NCBI RefSeq assembly: GCF_016093295.1
Contig: NZ_JAEDAL010000007.1
Location: forward strand, 103,372 to 167,371
Source: Inhella gelatinilytica
Lineage (GTDB): Bacteria > Pseudomonadota > Gammaproteobacteria > Burkholderiales > Burkholderiaceae_C
Length of the DNA stretch: 64,000 nucleotides
Direction: 5' to 3'
In this document: piece after piece, positions 25,393 through 34,158 of the stretch
How positions within the stretch are numbered: position 1 is the stretch's first letter
How the letters are laid out: each line of letters starts with the position of its first letter
The notes under the pieces: generated by a model
What the model was told of the DNA's origin: nothing
Database searches by the model: none
The model's input: the letters and a program-made list of their open reading frames with translations, nothing else
Program-made: the position numbers and the translations under genes

Positions 25393-25965
25393 TTAGGGGT
25401 GGAGCACCACCAAAAGCGCCACGGCTTGCTCAGTGCTGGCATTGCGGATGGCGTGCGGCTGGTCTGCCGCGTAGCGTGCGGTCTCGCCTGAGAGGAGACG
25501 TTGGCAATTCGGGCCTGATTCGACCTCCAATTCGCCGCTCAATACGCTGACATGTTCCCGCGAGCCGGGTTCGTGGGCTTGTGATGCCAACACGCCACCG
25601 GGTTGGACGGTCAATTCGTACCACTCGAACTGACCTGCCAACTCGATGGGACCAAGGATGCGCAACTGAGCCAAGCCATCGGGGCTGGTAAGCCCCGGCG
25701 TGGCGTGGGCCACCACATGGTCGATACCGCGTTCGTTGGACTTGGCACCGTCTAGCAGGGTGCTGAGCTCGACCCCAAGTGCCTGCGCCAAGCGCCACAC
25801 CACCGCCACCGTGGGGTTGGCTTGGCCGCGTTCGATCTGCGAGAGCATGGACTTTGAAACCCCCGCACGACGGCTGAGCTCATCCAGGGTGAGTTGGCGT
25901 TGAGCCCGCAGCTGTGCCAGCGCATCCCCGACTTGAGGCGGCTGAGCCAGATCGATGTCGTTCAT
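25393..25965 (-). CDS. XRE-family regulator with C-terminal cupin domain
   Basis: A 190-residue regulator. Residues about 12-68 are a Cro/CI-type helix-turn-helix (LTLDELSRRAGVSKSMLSQI, then ERGQANPTVAVVWRLAQAL). Residues about 110-188 form a small beta-barrel cupin with GSREHVSVLSGELEVESG and ARYAADQPHAIRNA. This layout is typical of regulators such as PuuR or SutR that sense a small metabolite in the cupin. It diverges from kbl-tdh, with 80 bp between starts holding two copies of AACGTTCGAT. It is therefore likely to control threonine-to-glycine conversion and itself. Confidence 0.9.
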   Translation of the reverse strand: MNDIDLAQPPQVGDALAQLRAQRQLTLDELSRRAGVSKSMLSQIERGQANPTVAVVWRLAQALGVELSTLLDGAKSNERGIDHVVAHATPGLTSPDGLAQLRILGPIELAGQFEWYELTVQPGGVLASQAHEPGSREHVSVLSGELEVESGPNCQRLLSGETARYAADQPHAIRNASTEQAVALLVVLHP

Positions 25966-25972
25966 AAAAAGC

Positions 25973-26016
25973 TTGCCTTAGTGCACGAACGTTCGATATA
26001 GTGAACAACGTTCGAT
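25973..26016 (+). promoter_or_regulatory. kbl promoter with repeated AACGTTCGAT operator
   Basis: AACGTTCGAT occurs at 25988-25997 and again at 26007-26016, 19 bp apart start to start. The first lies within the perfect palindrome CGAACGTTCG (25986-25995). A plausible promoter, TTGCCT (25973-25978) with an 18-bp gap to TATAGT (25997-26002), is overlapped by these copies. This fits repression by the divergent XRE-cupin regulator. Confidence 0.65.
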
Positions 26017-26045
26017 TTAATGCATTTTGCGTCAGGAGAGCGAAC

Positions 26046-27251
26046 ATGACCAGCACCGCCGCGTTTTACGCCCACATCCAGCACGAACTGAAGGACATTG
26101 AGGCCGCTGGTCTGATGAAATGTGAACGGGTGATGGCGACCCCGCAGGGCGCCGTGGTCAAGACCACGGACGGCCGGGAACTGATCAACCTGTGTGCGAA
26201 CAATTATTTGGGGCTCTCAAGTCATCCCAATGCCATCGCCGCGGCTCACAAGACGCTGGACAGTCACGGGTTTGGCCTCTCCTCTGTGAGGTTCATTTGC
26301 GGGACACAAGACATCCACAAAGAACTGGAGCGTCGCATTGCGGCGTTCGTGGGGTGTGAGGATGCCATCCTCTACGCCGCCGCCTTTGATGCCAATGGCG
26401 GGCTCTTCGAGCCCCTGCTTTCCGAGCAGGATGCCATCATTTCCGATGCGCTGAACCACGCCTCCATCATCGACGGCATTCGCCTGTGCAAAGCTCAGCG
26501 GTTCCGCTATGCCAACAACGATCTGGCCGACCTGGAGAAGCAGTTGCAGGCGGCGCGTGCCCAAGGTGCTCGGCATGTGATGGTGTTTACCGATGGTGTC
26601 TTCTCCATGGACGGCACCATCGCCCAGTTGAAGGAAATCCGCGCCCTGTGCGACCAGTACGGCGCGCTCTTGGGCATCGACGAGTGCCACGCCAGCGGGT
26701 TCTTGGGCAAGACGGGCCGCGGTACGCCCGAGCACTGCGGTGTGTTCGGCCAGATCGACATCGTCACCGGCACCTTTGGCAAGGCGCTGGGCGGAGCCAG
26801 CGGCGGGTTCACAGCGGCGCGCAAGGAAGTGATTGAGTTGCTGCGCCAGCGCTCGCGCCCCTATCTCTTCAGCAACACCCTGGCTCCGGCCATCGTTGGC
26901 GCGTCGCTGGCGGTGTTGGACTTGATCGAAGGCAGCACGGCCTTGCGCGACAAGCTGGAAGAAAACACCCGTTTCTGGCGCGAGGGACTGGCCGCGGCAG
27001 GTTTCGACATCAAGCCCGGTACTCACCCCATCGTGCCCGTGATGGTGTACGACGCCGTCAAAGCGCAGCAGCTCTCGGCGCGTCTCTTGGAATTGGGCGT
27101 TTATGCCGTGGGCTTCTTCTTCCCCGTGGTGCCCAAGGGTCAGGCCCGGATTCGTACCCAAATGAGTGCCGCGCTGGATCGCCACCACCTGGAGAAAGCA
27201 CTGGCCGCCTTTACCCAGGCTGGCCGTGAACTGGGTCTGATTGGAGCTTGA
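26046..27251 (+). CDS. kbl: Glycine C-acetyltransferase (2-amino-3-ketobutyrate CoA ligase)
   Basis: A 401-residue PLP enzyme of the alpha-oxoamine synthase family. It cleaves 2-amino-3-oxobutyrate with CoA to glycine and acetyl-CoA. The ATG at 26046 has AGGAGAG upstream and gives the usual length of about 400. Motifs include [12 protein letters not shown] near the N-terminus, DECHASGF (PLP-ring Asp region) and [14 protein letters not shown] with the Schiff-base lysine at about residue 250. It overlaps the tdh start by one base, forming the two-step threonine degradation operon. It lies behind the XRE-cupin operator. Confidence 0.96.
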   Translation: MTSTAAFYAHIQHELKDIEAAGLMKCERVMATPQGAVVKTTDGRELINLCANNYLGLSSHPNAIAAAHKTLDSHGFGLSSVRFICGTQDIHKELERRIAAFVGCEDAILYAAAFDANGGLFEPLLSEQDAIISDALNHASIIDGIRLCKAQRFRYANNDLADLEKQLQAARAQGARHVMVFTDGVFSMDGTIAQLKEIRALCDQYGALLGIDECHASGFLGKTGRGTPEHCGVFGQIDIVTGTFGKALGGASGGFTAARKEVIELLRQRSRPYLFSNTLAPAIVGASLAVLDLIEGSTALRDKLEENTRFWREGLAAAGFDIKPGTHPIVPVMVYDAVKAQQLSARLLELGVYAVGFFFPVVPKGQARIRTQMSAALDRHHLEKALAAFTQAGRELGLIGA

Positions 27252-28201
27252 TGTCCATGAGCACGACCCGCATCCTCATCGTTGGGGCCAACGGCCAGAT
27301 TGGCACCGAGCTCGCTGCAGCCCTGGCCGAACGCCACGGCAATGAAAACGTTATTACCAGTGACATCGCCCCCCAGGGCCGGCTGCCGCAGTTGCGGCAC
27401 GAGATGCTGGACTGCACCGATGCAGCGGCGCTAACTGCCATCGTCGAGCGGCACCACATCACGCAGGTTTACTTGCTGGCCGCGGCCCTGTCGGCCACAG
27501 GGGAAAAGCACCCCCAGTGGGCGTGGGACCTGAACATGAAGGGCCTGCTCAACGTGCTGGAGTTGGCTCGCACGCACAAGTTGGAGCGTATTTTCTGGCC
27601 CAGCAGCATTGCCGCGTTCGGCCCGAACACGCCCCAGGATCACACGCCCCAAACCACCGCCATGGACCCGACAACGGTTTACGGCATCAGCAAGCAAGCC
27701 GGTGAGCGCTGGTGCGCGTGGTACCACCGTATGCATGGGGTGGACGTGCGCTCCTTGCGGTATCCGGGGCTGATCAGTTGGAAAACCCCGCCGGGCGGCG
27801 GCACCACGGATTACGCCGTGGACATCTTTCATCAAGCACTCAAGACGGGGCGCTACACCTGTTTTTTGGCGGCCGACCAGCGTCTGCCCATGATGTACAT
27901 GCCCGACGCCATCCGCGCCACGTTGGAGCTGATGGAGGCGCCAAGCGATGCCATCCGGGAGCGCGGCAGCTACAACTTGGCTGGATGCAGCTTCACACCC
28001 GACGAGATTGCGGAGGAAATCCGCCGTCATCTGCCAGACTTTGTGATGCAGTGTGAGCCGGATTTCCGCCAACAGATCGCGGCCAGTTGGCCCCGTTCCA
28101 TTGACGATTCGGTTGCCCGCGCGCAGTGGGGTTGGAAGGCTGATTTCGGCTTGGCTGAAATGGTCAAAGACATGCTGGATAACCTGAGGCGCACGGCCTG
28201 A
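27251..28201 (+). CDS. tdh: SDR-type L-threonine 3-dehydrogenase
   Basis: A 316-residue NAD-dependent short-chain dehydrogenase/epimerase-family protein. The nucleotide motif GANGQIG is at the N-terminus and the catalytic YGISK at about residue 145. The run SLRYPGLISW with PGGGTTDYAVDIF is characteristic of the SDR-type threonine dehydrogenases, as opposed to the zinc-dependent MDR type of E. coli. It oxidises threonine to 2-amino-3-oxobutyrate, the substrate of the enzyme encoded just upstream. The ATG at 27251 overlaps the kbl stop (TGATG) with GGAG in front. A second ATG at 27257 is possible. Confidence 0.9.
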   Translation: MSMSTTRILIVGANGQIGTELAAALAERHGNENVITSDIAPQGRLPQLRHEMLDCTDAAALTAIVERHHITQVYLLAAALSATGEKHPQWAWDLNMKGLLNVLELARTHKLERIFWPSSIAAFGPNTPQDHTPQTTAMDPTTVYGISKQAGERWCAWYHRMHGVDVRSLRYPGLISWKTPPGGGTTDYAVDIFHQALKTGRYTCFLAADQRLPMMYMPDAIRATLELMEAPSDAIRERGSYNLAGCSFTPDEIAEEIRRHLPDFVMQCEPDFRQQIAASWPRSIDDSVARAQWGWKADFGLAEMVKDMLDNLRRTA

Positions 28202-28209
28202 GGTAGCCT

Positions 28210-29028
28210 ATGCGCATGGTGAGCATGCGCACAGTGAGTCAAGGGCTGTTGGTGGCGGTGTGTTGGTCCGCCCCCTCGGCCCAGGCCGTATGGGGGTTGG
28301 ATCAAACCGTACCCAGCCTGATCGGTCTACGCCTGAGTTCAGGGCCGGTGTATTTCGGTCAACGGGAAAGAAGCCTATCGGTTCGCCCGATGCTGGCGGT
28401 GCGCTTGGGCGCGGTGCAGCTATCCAGCGGGGGGGCCAGCGGCTTGCTGGGCGAGCGCTCGGGCTCCGGGCTGAGCTTGGATCTGTTGGATGACGCTGAT
28501 CTGAGTTTTCAACTCGGCCTGCGTTTGGACCGGGGGCGCTCGGACGAGTTGAGCGACCGGTTGGCGGCCTTGCCCAGCGTCCGTGCGACCGTACGGGCCC
28601 GAGCGGCACTGACGTGGCACCAAACCGCTGCACGCGATTGGACGCTGTCGGTCGCGCCCGACCTGTTGGGCCACGCGGGGGGCGCCTTGCTTCAGTTGGG
28701 CCTGCGTGAGCAGTTGCCCCGCTTGGCAAGTCTGCTGCCGTTCGGCGGGCAGTGGAGCTTGCAGGCGCAGATCGTCGCAGGCAGTGGCCGCTACCAGCAA
28801 AGCTACTTTGGTGTTCCGACCGGTACGCCCGGTTGGGTCGCTTACCGGCCTGGGGCCGGGCTGCGCAACGCCAGCCTGTATCTTGGCTGGCAGCGGCAAT
28901 ACGGGCGGCATTGGATGGGCTTTGGCGGCCTGTCGCTGGACCGCTTACTCGGACCGGCGGCCCGGTCGCCGCTGGTCGAACGGGCAACCCAGTGGGGCTG
29001 GGACGGCGGTATCGCCTACCGGTTCTAA
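28210..29028 (+). CDS. MipA/OmpV-family outer-membrane protein
   Basis: A 272-residue protein with a signal peptide (cleavage after AQA, about residue 26). The mature part has alternating hydrophobic strands typical of a small beta-barrel and ends in the outer-membrane C-terminal pattern GGIAYRF with a terminal Phe. The run QQSYFGVP with Y-PGAGLRNASLYLGW matches the MipA/OmpV family, named for a scaffold of murein enzymes. Members have also been linked to drug or polyamine response. It starts 8 bp after tdh and could be co-transcribed, although the functional link is not obvious. Confidence 0.82.
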   Translation: MRMVSMRTVSQGLLVAVCWSAPSAQAVWGLDQTVPSLIGLRLSSGPVYFGQRERSLSVRPMLAVRLGAVQLSSGGASGLLGERSGSGLSLDLLDDADLSFQLGLRLDRGRSDELSDRLAALPSVRATVRARAALTWHQTAARDWTLSVAPDLLGHAGGALLQLGLREQLPRLASLLPFGGQWSLQAQIVAGSGRYQQSYFGVPTGTPGWVAYRPGAGLRNASLYLGWQRQYGRHWMGFGGLSLDRLLGPAARSPLVERATQWGWDGGIAYRF

Positions 29029-29032
29029 GCGC

Positions 29033-29836
29033 TTACTTCAACGCACTTGCCAGCGCGGCCCGAAGGCCTTCGGGGTCCTCCTGCATCATTGCGTGGCCAC
29101 AGTTCAGGTGAACCGTCTGGGCCTTGAGGGTGTCGATCAACGGTTTGGCCGCCCGGGCTGGCGTCATGACGTCTTGCTGCCCGATCACGACCGTGGTTGG
29201 GGCAGTAACCCGACTTGCAGCACCGGGCGCACCCGAGTAGCCGTTGCACAGTTCGAAATCGTGCAAAAAAAGATTTCCGTTGGGCCAGCCCGCTTGGGTT
29301 CGCTCCATCAAGGCTTGGTTGCTGCCATGCAGCCAGGCGCCGGGGCCCGGGTAGCCGGGTTTGCTGGCAATGCCACTGTGGCTGAAGGTGTTCACCATGC
29401 GCATGGCGCCCAACGGATCCTGGGCTGCGGTCTTGAGCAAGGCGTCGCTCACGGCCATCGGCGCGGCGGTGCCCAATAGGGCCAGATGCCGCGTTCGGGC
29501 AGGGGCTTGTGCGGCGGCTTCCAGGGCGATGAGTGAACCCATGCTGTGGCCGACCAGCGCCGCAGATTCCACCCCGGCAGCGTCCAACACGCTGAGAACC
29601 CAGCTCCCAGCAGCCTCGATGCTGCTCGGCGGTGGGCCTTCGCTCCGGCCGTGCGCAGGGAGGTCGACGGCCAAGACGGCATACCCACGGTGGGCGAAGT
29701 GGCGCGCCAACAGCGTGAAGACCGAATGGTCATGTAGCGCGCCATGAAGGAAGACCACGCACGGTAGGTTGGGGGCAAAGGGCTTGCCCCCGGTGTAAGC
29801 GTAGACCCGCCGGTTTTGAACGCAGAGTTCCATCAT
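29033..29836 (-). CDS. Alpha/beta-hydrolase fold protein
   Basis: A 267-residue serine hydrolase. The oxyanion region VVFLHGALHDH is near residue 30, the nucleophile elbow is GHSMGS (Ser about residue 96), a likely acid follows in VVIGQQDVMTPA, and the catalytic His is in LNCGHAMMQEDP near the C-terminus. The fold covers esterases, lactonases and C-C hydrolases; no substrate can be assigned. Its start (ATGATGA) overlaps the stop of the sulfhydrylase gene, so the two are co-transcribed. Confidence 0.85.
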   Translation of the reverse strand: MMELCVQNRRVYAYTGGKPFAPNLPCVVFLHGALHDHSVFTLLARHFAHRGYAVLAVDLPAHGRSEGPPPSSIEAAGSWVLSVLDAAGVESAALVGHSMGSLIALEAAAQAPARTRHLALLGTAAPMAVSDALLKTAAQDPLGAMRMVNTFSHSGIASKPGYPGPGAWLHGSNQALMERTQAGWPNGNLFLHDFELCNGYSGAPGAASRVTAPTTVVIGQQDVMTPARAAKPLIDTLKAQTVHLNCGHAMMQEDPEGLRAALASALK

Positions 29837-31125
29837 TTGAAGGCAGCCTTGAGGGCCACTTTGAGATCGGCAATGAGGTCGGCCGGATCTTCCAGGCCGA
29901 TGGAGAGGCGAATCGTGCCGGGGCCAATGCCGGCTGCGCGCAGCGCCGCGTCGTCCATGCGCGAGTGAGTGGTGCTGGCGGGGTGGATCACCAGCGATCG
30001 CGCATCGCCCACATTGGCCAGGTGGCTGAAGAGCTTGAGAGACTCGATCAACTTTTGCCCCTGGGCACGCGTGCCCTCGATCTCGAAGCTGAACACTGCG
30101 CCGGCTCCCTTCGGAAGCAGGGTTTGGGCCAAATCATGGCCGTCGTGGCTGGGCAGGCCGGGGTAGCCCACCTGCTTGACCTGCGACTGGGCCGCCAAGA
30201 AGGTGGCGATGGCCTGGGCGTTGCTGACGTGGCGCGCCATGCGCAGCGGCAGCGTCTCCAAGCCCTGCAGCAAGAGCCAGGCCGTGTGCGGGCTCATGCA
30301 GGCGCCGAAGTCGCGCAGGCCTTCGCGCCGGGCCCGCAGCAAGAAGGCGCCCACGGTGGACTCTTCCGCGAACACCATGTCATGGAAGCCCGCGTACGGC
30401 TCGGTGAGTTCCGGGAACTTGCCCGACTTCATCCAATCGAAACGGCCGGAGTCGATCAGCACCCCACCGACCACGGTGCCATGGCCGCAGAGGAACTTGG
30501 TCGCCGAGTGCATCACCAAGTCCGCCCCGAGCGCGATGGGGCGCTGCAACGCCGGCGTGGCAAGCGTGGCGTCCACCAAGAGCGGCAGACCGGCCGCGTG
30601 GGCGATCTGACTGATGGCCGGAATGTCCAACACGTCCATACCGGGGTTGGAGAGGGATTCACCCAGCAACAGGCGGGTTTCGGGCCGAATGGCGGTGCGC
30701 CAGGCATCCAAATCGCCCGGGGGCACGAACGTGGTTTGGATGCCCAAACGGGGCAGTGTGTAGGCCAGCAGGTTGTGCGAACCGCCATAGAGTTGGCTGC
30801 TGGCGACGATGTGCCCCCCCGCACCGCAGATCGTGACGATGGCGAGCCACAGGGCTGCCTGCCCGCTGGCCGTGGCGATGGCCCCGACGCCGCCCTCCAG
30901 TGCCGCCATCCGCTCCTCGAAGACCGCCGTGGTGGGGTTGGACAAGCGCGAGTACACGTGGCCGCTGCGCTCCAGGTTGAACAGGCCTGCGGCTTCTTCG
31001 CTGCTGTCAAACACAAAGCTCGCGCTCAAGTGCAAAGGCGTGATGCGCGCGCCGGTGGCGGGGTCCGGACTGGCGCCTGCGTGAAGGGCCAGGGTGTCAA
31101 AACCAGGATCAAGGGGGCCGGGCAT
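29833..31125 (-). CDS. O-acetylhomoserine sulfhydrylase / Cys-Met metabolism PLP enzyme
   Basis: A 430-residue PLP enzyme of the cystathionine gamma-synthase family. The ATG at 31125 gives MPGPLDPGFDTLALHAG, a typical start; upstream codons look non-coding. Signatures are SRLSNPTTAVFEERMAALEG, YGGSHNLL and HSATKFLCGHGTVVGG with the PLP lysine at about residue 210, then HPASTTH near the C-terminus. The length and the long insert around residues 230-260 fit O-acetylhomoserine aminocarboxypropyltransferase (MetY type), which makes homocysteine from O-acetylhomoserine and sulfide. Cystathionine gamma-synthase or O-succinylhomoserine sulfhydrylase are less likely because of the length. Confidence 0.88.
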   Translation of the reverse strand: MPGPLDPGFDTLALHAGASPDPATGARITPLHLSASFVFDSSEEAAGLFNLERSGHVYSRLSNPTTAVFEERMAALEGGVGAIATASGQAALWLAIVTICGAGGHIVASSQLYGGSHNLLAYTLPRLGIQTTFVPPGDLDAWRTAIRPETRLLLGESLSNPGMDVLDIPAISQIAHAAGLPLLVDATLATPALQRPIALGADLVMHSATKFLCGHGTVVGGVLIDSGRFDWMKSGKFPELTEPYAGFHDMVFAEESTVGAFLLRARREGLRDFGACMSPHTAWLLLQGLETLPLRMARHVSNAQAIATFLAAQSQVKQVGYPGLPSHDGHDLAQTLLPKGAGAVFSFEIEGTRAQGQKLIESLKLFSHLANVGDARSLVIHPASTTHSRMDDAALRAAGIGPGTIRLSIGLEDPADLIADLKVALKAAFK

Positions 31126-31217
31126 AGGAGTTCGAGGGTGCGCCCCAGGAGGGCGGGGCGGGCATTGTGTGCTATGTTGGCCCCATCGGATCGGGACCCT
31201 ACTTTTGGAGGCCAATC

Positions 31218-31682
31218 ATGAAGGTCGCTGACATCCTTCGAGTCAAAGGCGGCACGCTGTTCACGGCGGCACCGGACATGTCCCTGGCGGAGGCCTTGGG
31301 CGTGATGGCCGAGCGTGACATCGGCTCGCTGGTGGTGATGGAGTTTGGTGAGTTGGTGGGCATGCTGACGTTTCGCGAAGTCATTGCCGCCGTGGTGAAG
31401 AACGGCGGCAATGTGGGCACGCAGATCGTGCGCAGCGTGATGGACGACCACCCGCTGACCTGTACGCCAGAAACCGAGATTGACGAAGTGCGCCGCATGA
31501 TGCTGGGGCGCCATGCGCGTTACATGCCCGTCATGGATGGCAAGAACCTGATGGGCGTGATCTCGTTTTACGACGTGGCCAAGGCGGTGGTGGACGCCCA
31601 AGACTTTGAGAATCGCATGCTCAAGGCCTATATCCGCGATTGGCCTGTCGGCGCGGAAGACGCGGCCGAACCCAAGTTGTAA
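31218..31682 (+). CDS. CBS-domain pair protein
   Basis: A 154-residue protein made of two CBS domains (about 8-65 and 75-135) that together form a Bateman module binding adenosyl ligands such as AMP or ATP. Phrases like ERDIGSLVVMEFGELVGMLTFREV and RHARYMPVMDGKNLMGVISF are typical. The ATG at 31218 has TTTTGGAGG upstream. Stand-alone CBS proteins usually regulate another enzyme or channel. The partner cannot be told from context; aroC follows 64 bp downstream. Confidence 0.9.
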   Translation: MKVADILRVKGGTLFTAAPDMSLAEALGVMAERDIGSLVVMEFGELVGMLTFREVIAAVVKNGGNVGTQIVRSVMDDHPLTCTPETEIDEVRRMMLGRHARYMPVMDGKNLMGVISFYDVAKAVVDAQDFENRMLKAYIRDWPVGAEDAAEPKL

Positions 31683-31704
31683 GGAGCTTTCGCCGCCAAA
31701 GAAG

Positions 31705-31723
31705 GGGCGCCCAGTGGGCGCCC
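31705..31723 (+). terminator. Possible terminator between the CBS gene and aroC
   Basis: Perfect 8-bp arms GGGCGCCC/GGGCGCCC (31705-31712 and 31716-31723) have a three-base loop AGT. They are followed by TGCTCATTTCT, not a clean T-run, so termination may be partial. Confidence 0.5.
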
Positions 31724-31745
31724 TGCTCATTTCTAGAATGGCCAA

Positions 31746-32846
31746 ATGAGTGGAAGCACATTCGGGCGCTGGTTCGCCGTCACCAATTTCGGCGAAAGCC
31801 ATGGCCCTGCCATCGGGTGCGTGATTGACGGCTGTCCGCCGGGTCTTGCGCTGAGCGCAGAGGACATCCAGCCGGATCTGGACCGGCGCAAGCCGGGCAC
31901 CAGTCGCCATGTGACCCAGCGTCAAGAAGCGGACCGGGTGGAAATTTTGTCCGGCGTGTACGAGGGGGTGACCACGGGGACGCCCATTGCACTGTTGATC
32001 CGCAACGAGGATCAGCGCAGCAAAGACTATGGGAATCTGCTCGACACGTTTCGACCTGGTCACGCCGACTACACGTATTGGCGCAAGTACGGTCTGCGCG
32101 ATCCGCGGGGGGGAGGGCGCAGTTCGGCACGTTTGACCGCGCCCATGGTGGCGGCTGGCGCGGTAGCAAAAAAATGGTTGCGAGAGCGCTACGGGACTGA
32201 AGTGCGTGGGTGCATGGTGCAGTTGGGGGATGTCGAAATCCCCGTCGACGACTGGAGCCAAACGGCGCAAAACCCATTTTTCGCCGCCAGCACTTCGGCC
32301 TTGCCCATGCTGGAGTCGGCCATGGATCAGCTCCGCAAGAGCGGCGACTCCGTGGGGGCCAAGCTGCGCGTTGAGGCGCAGAACGTACCGGCCGGCTGGG
32401 GCGCGCCACTGTTTGACAAACTGGATGCGCAGATCGCCTACGCAATGATGGGAATCAACGCCGTCAAGGGGGTGGAGATTGGCGACGGTTTCGGCGTGGT
32501 GACCCAGCGCGGGAGCCTTCACGGGGACGAAATCCATCCCGGCGGGTTTGCGAGCAACCACGCAGGCGGCGTTCTGGGGGGCATCAGCAGCGGTCAAGAC
32601 CTGGTGGTGACCCTAGCCATCAAGCCCACCAGTTCGATTCGTCTCGAGAAATCCAGCATCGATCGAAGCGGCGCGTCCACCACCGTGGTGACCCACGGCC
32701 GCCACGACCCCTGTGTCGGCATCCGAGCGACGCCCATTGCCGAGGCCATGCTGGCCTTGGTGCTGATGGACGCTGCGCTGCAGCAGCGGGCACAAGGGGC
32801 GGACGTGGAGCTACCGGTGCCGGCGGTGCCGGGTTTGCACCTGTAA
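31746..32846 (+). CDS. aroC: Chorismate synthase
   Basis: A 366-residue enzyme that converts 5-enolpyruvylshikimate-3-phosphate to chorismate, using reduced FMN as cofactor, the last step of the shikimate pathway. The signatures are present: [18 protein letters not shown] at residues 16-33, [17 protein letters not shown] near 103-120, [10 protein letters not shown] just after, and GEIHPGGF-like [20 protein letters not shown] near 260-280. The C-terminus has [17 protein letters not shown]. Length is normal. The gene appears to stand alone between the CBS gene and the second RND operon. Confidence 0.97.
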   Translation: MSGSTFGRWFAVTNFGESHGPAIGCVIDGCPPGLALSAEDIQPDLDRRKPGTSRHVTQRQEADRVEILSGVYEGVTTGTPIALLIRNEDQRSKDYGNLLDTFRPGHADYTYWRKYGLRDPRGGGRSSARLTAPMVAAGAVAKKWLRERYGTEVRGCMVQLGDVEIPVDDWSQTAQNPFFAASTSALPMLESAMDQLRKSGDSVGAKLRVEAQNVPAGWGAPLFDKLDAQIAYAMMGINAVKGVEIGDGFGVVTQRGSLHGDEIHPGGFASNHAGGVLGGISSGQDLVVTLAIKPTSSIRLEKSSIDRSGASTTVVTHGRHDPCVGIRATPIAEAMLALVLMDAALQQRAQGADVELPVPAVPGLHL

Positions 32847-32981
32847 ACCTAGCAAACCCGACTTCGTCTGATCCGGGCTGGGCGCATTTCGTCGCCCCCG
32901 GCCTGCAATTGGTCGCTCCTGGCGTGCGCTGTCACCGCCTGATTCCTAGCATCCGTTCGTTTTCAAGATGCAGGGGTCACC

Positions 32982-34148
32982 ATGCAAGTTCGCACTCTCA
33001 CCCAATCTCGCAACCGACTGTGGACGGTCGGTGGTTTGACCGTATTGGCTTTGGCGGTTGCCGCCACCTTCGCAGTCGGGGCCAGCGCTGACCCGACGCC
33101 CAAGAAAGAGGAGAAGAAGGCCGATAAGGTGCTGCGCTTCAGCGCAGCCGAGGTGGTTCAACCCCAACTGGAGACCCTGCGCGCTCGCATCGAATTCAGT
33201 GGGCCTTTGGTGGCACCGAATACGGCCATCGTGCGCGCCAAAGGGGGCGGCACCTTGTTGGCTTTGACGGCTCCTGAGGGCAGCCGGGTCAAAGCAGGGC
33301 AGAGCCTGGGGACTTTGGACCTGGAGGATTTGCGCCAGCGCGTGAATGAGCGGGCGGCATCCGTTGAGGCCATGCGTGCTCAAGCCACGCAGGTGGAGCG
33401 CAGTCACCAAGCGAATGAAAGCTTGGCGCGCCAAAACTTCATTGCACCGACGGCCCTGGAGACCAGCCGCAGTCAGTTGGATACGGCCCGTGCGAATCTG
33501 GCCGCTGCGCAAGCTCAGTTGCAGACCGTTCAGGTCACGTTGCGCCAAGCCTCACTGACCGCTCCGATTAACGGCTGGGTGGCCAAGCGTCACGCCGTCC
33601 CGGGGGAAAAGCTGCAACTGGAGCAGGCCGTGGTGACCGTGGTTGACCTGTCCCAGTTGGAACTGGCTGGATTGGTGGGGACCCATGAGGTCAGTCGGCT
33701 CAAGCCCGGCATGGTCGCCAAGGTTCAGATTGAGGGGCAGAGTGAGCCGGTTCAAGCCCGCGTGGCGCGGATCAGTCCGGCCGCTGAGGCGGGGACGCGC
33801 TCGATTGGCGTCACGCTCACGGTTCCGAATCCGAGCGAACAGCTGCGGGCGGGACAGTACGCGGTTGCGACGGTCACGCTGGACGATCCAGCGCCGCGAT
33901 TGACCGTGCCGACGACCGCGCTGGTGGGCTCCACCGGTCAGCAGGCCGTTTGGGTCATCGATCAGGGGGCGCTGAAGCGCCGGTTGGTCACCACCGGCAG
34001 AACGGATGCTCAGGAAGGCCGGGTGGAGATCCTGACCGGCGTGGACGCCAAGGCGCAGATATTGGCGGCGCAGTATCCGAACCTGCGCGAAGGCACCAAG
34101 GCGCAGATCGACGCCACGGCGTCCAAGGTCGCGGCGCTGGACCGTTGA
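32982..34148 (+). CDS. RND efflux periplasmic adaptor (second system)
   Basis: A 388-residue membrane-fusion protein. It has an N-terminal hydrophobic anchor or signal (VGGLTVLALAVAATFAVGA) without a lipobox, followed by a charged stretch of lysines. The lipoyl-like domain halves surround an Ala/Gln-rich coiled coil: KAGQSLGTLDLEDL on one side and LTAPINGWVAKRHAVPGEKL on the other. The beta-barrel domain has GMVAKVQIEGQSEPVQARV. It precedes the pump gene by 10 bp and forms an operon with it. Compared with the first adaptor in the window it differs in anchor type, so the two systems are not recent duplicates. Confidence 0.92.
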   Translation: MQVRTLTQSRNRLWTVGGLTVLALAVAATFAVGASADPTPKKEEKKADKVLRFSAAEVVQPQLETLRARIEFSGPLVAPNTAIVRAKGGGTLLALTAPEGSRVKAGQSLGTLDLEDLRQRVNERAASVEAMRAQATQVERSHQANESLARQNFIAPTALETSRSQLDTARANLAAAQAQLQTVQVTLRQASLTAPINGWVAKRHAVPGEKLQLEQAVVTVVDLSQLELAGLVGTHEVSRLKPGMVAKVQIEGQSEPVQARVARISPAAEAGTRSIGVTLTVPNPSEQLRAGQYAVATVTLDDPAPRLTVPTTALVGSTGQQAVWVIDQGALKRRLVTTGRTDAQEGRVEILTGVDAKAQILAAQYPNLREGTKAQIDATASKVAALDR

Positions 34149-34158
34149 GGGGATTGCC

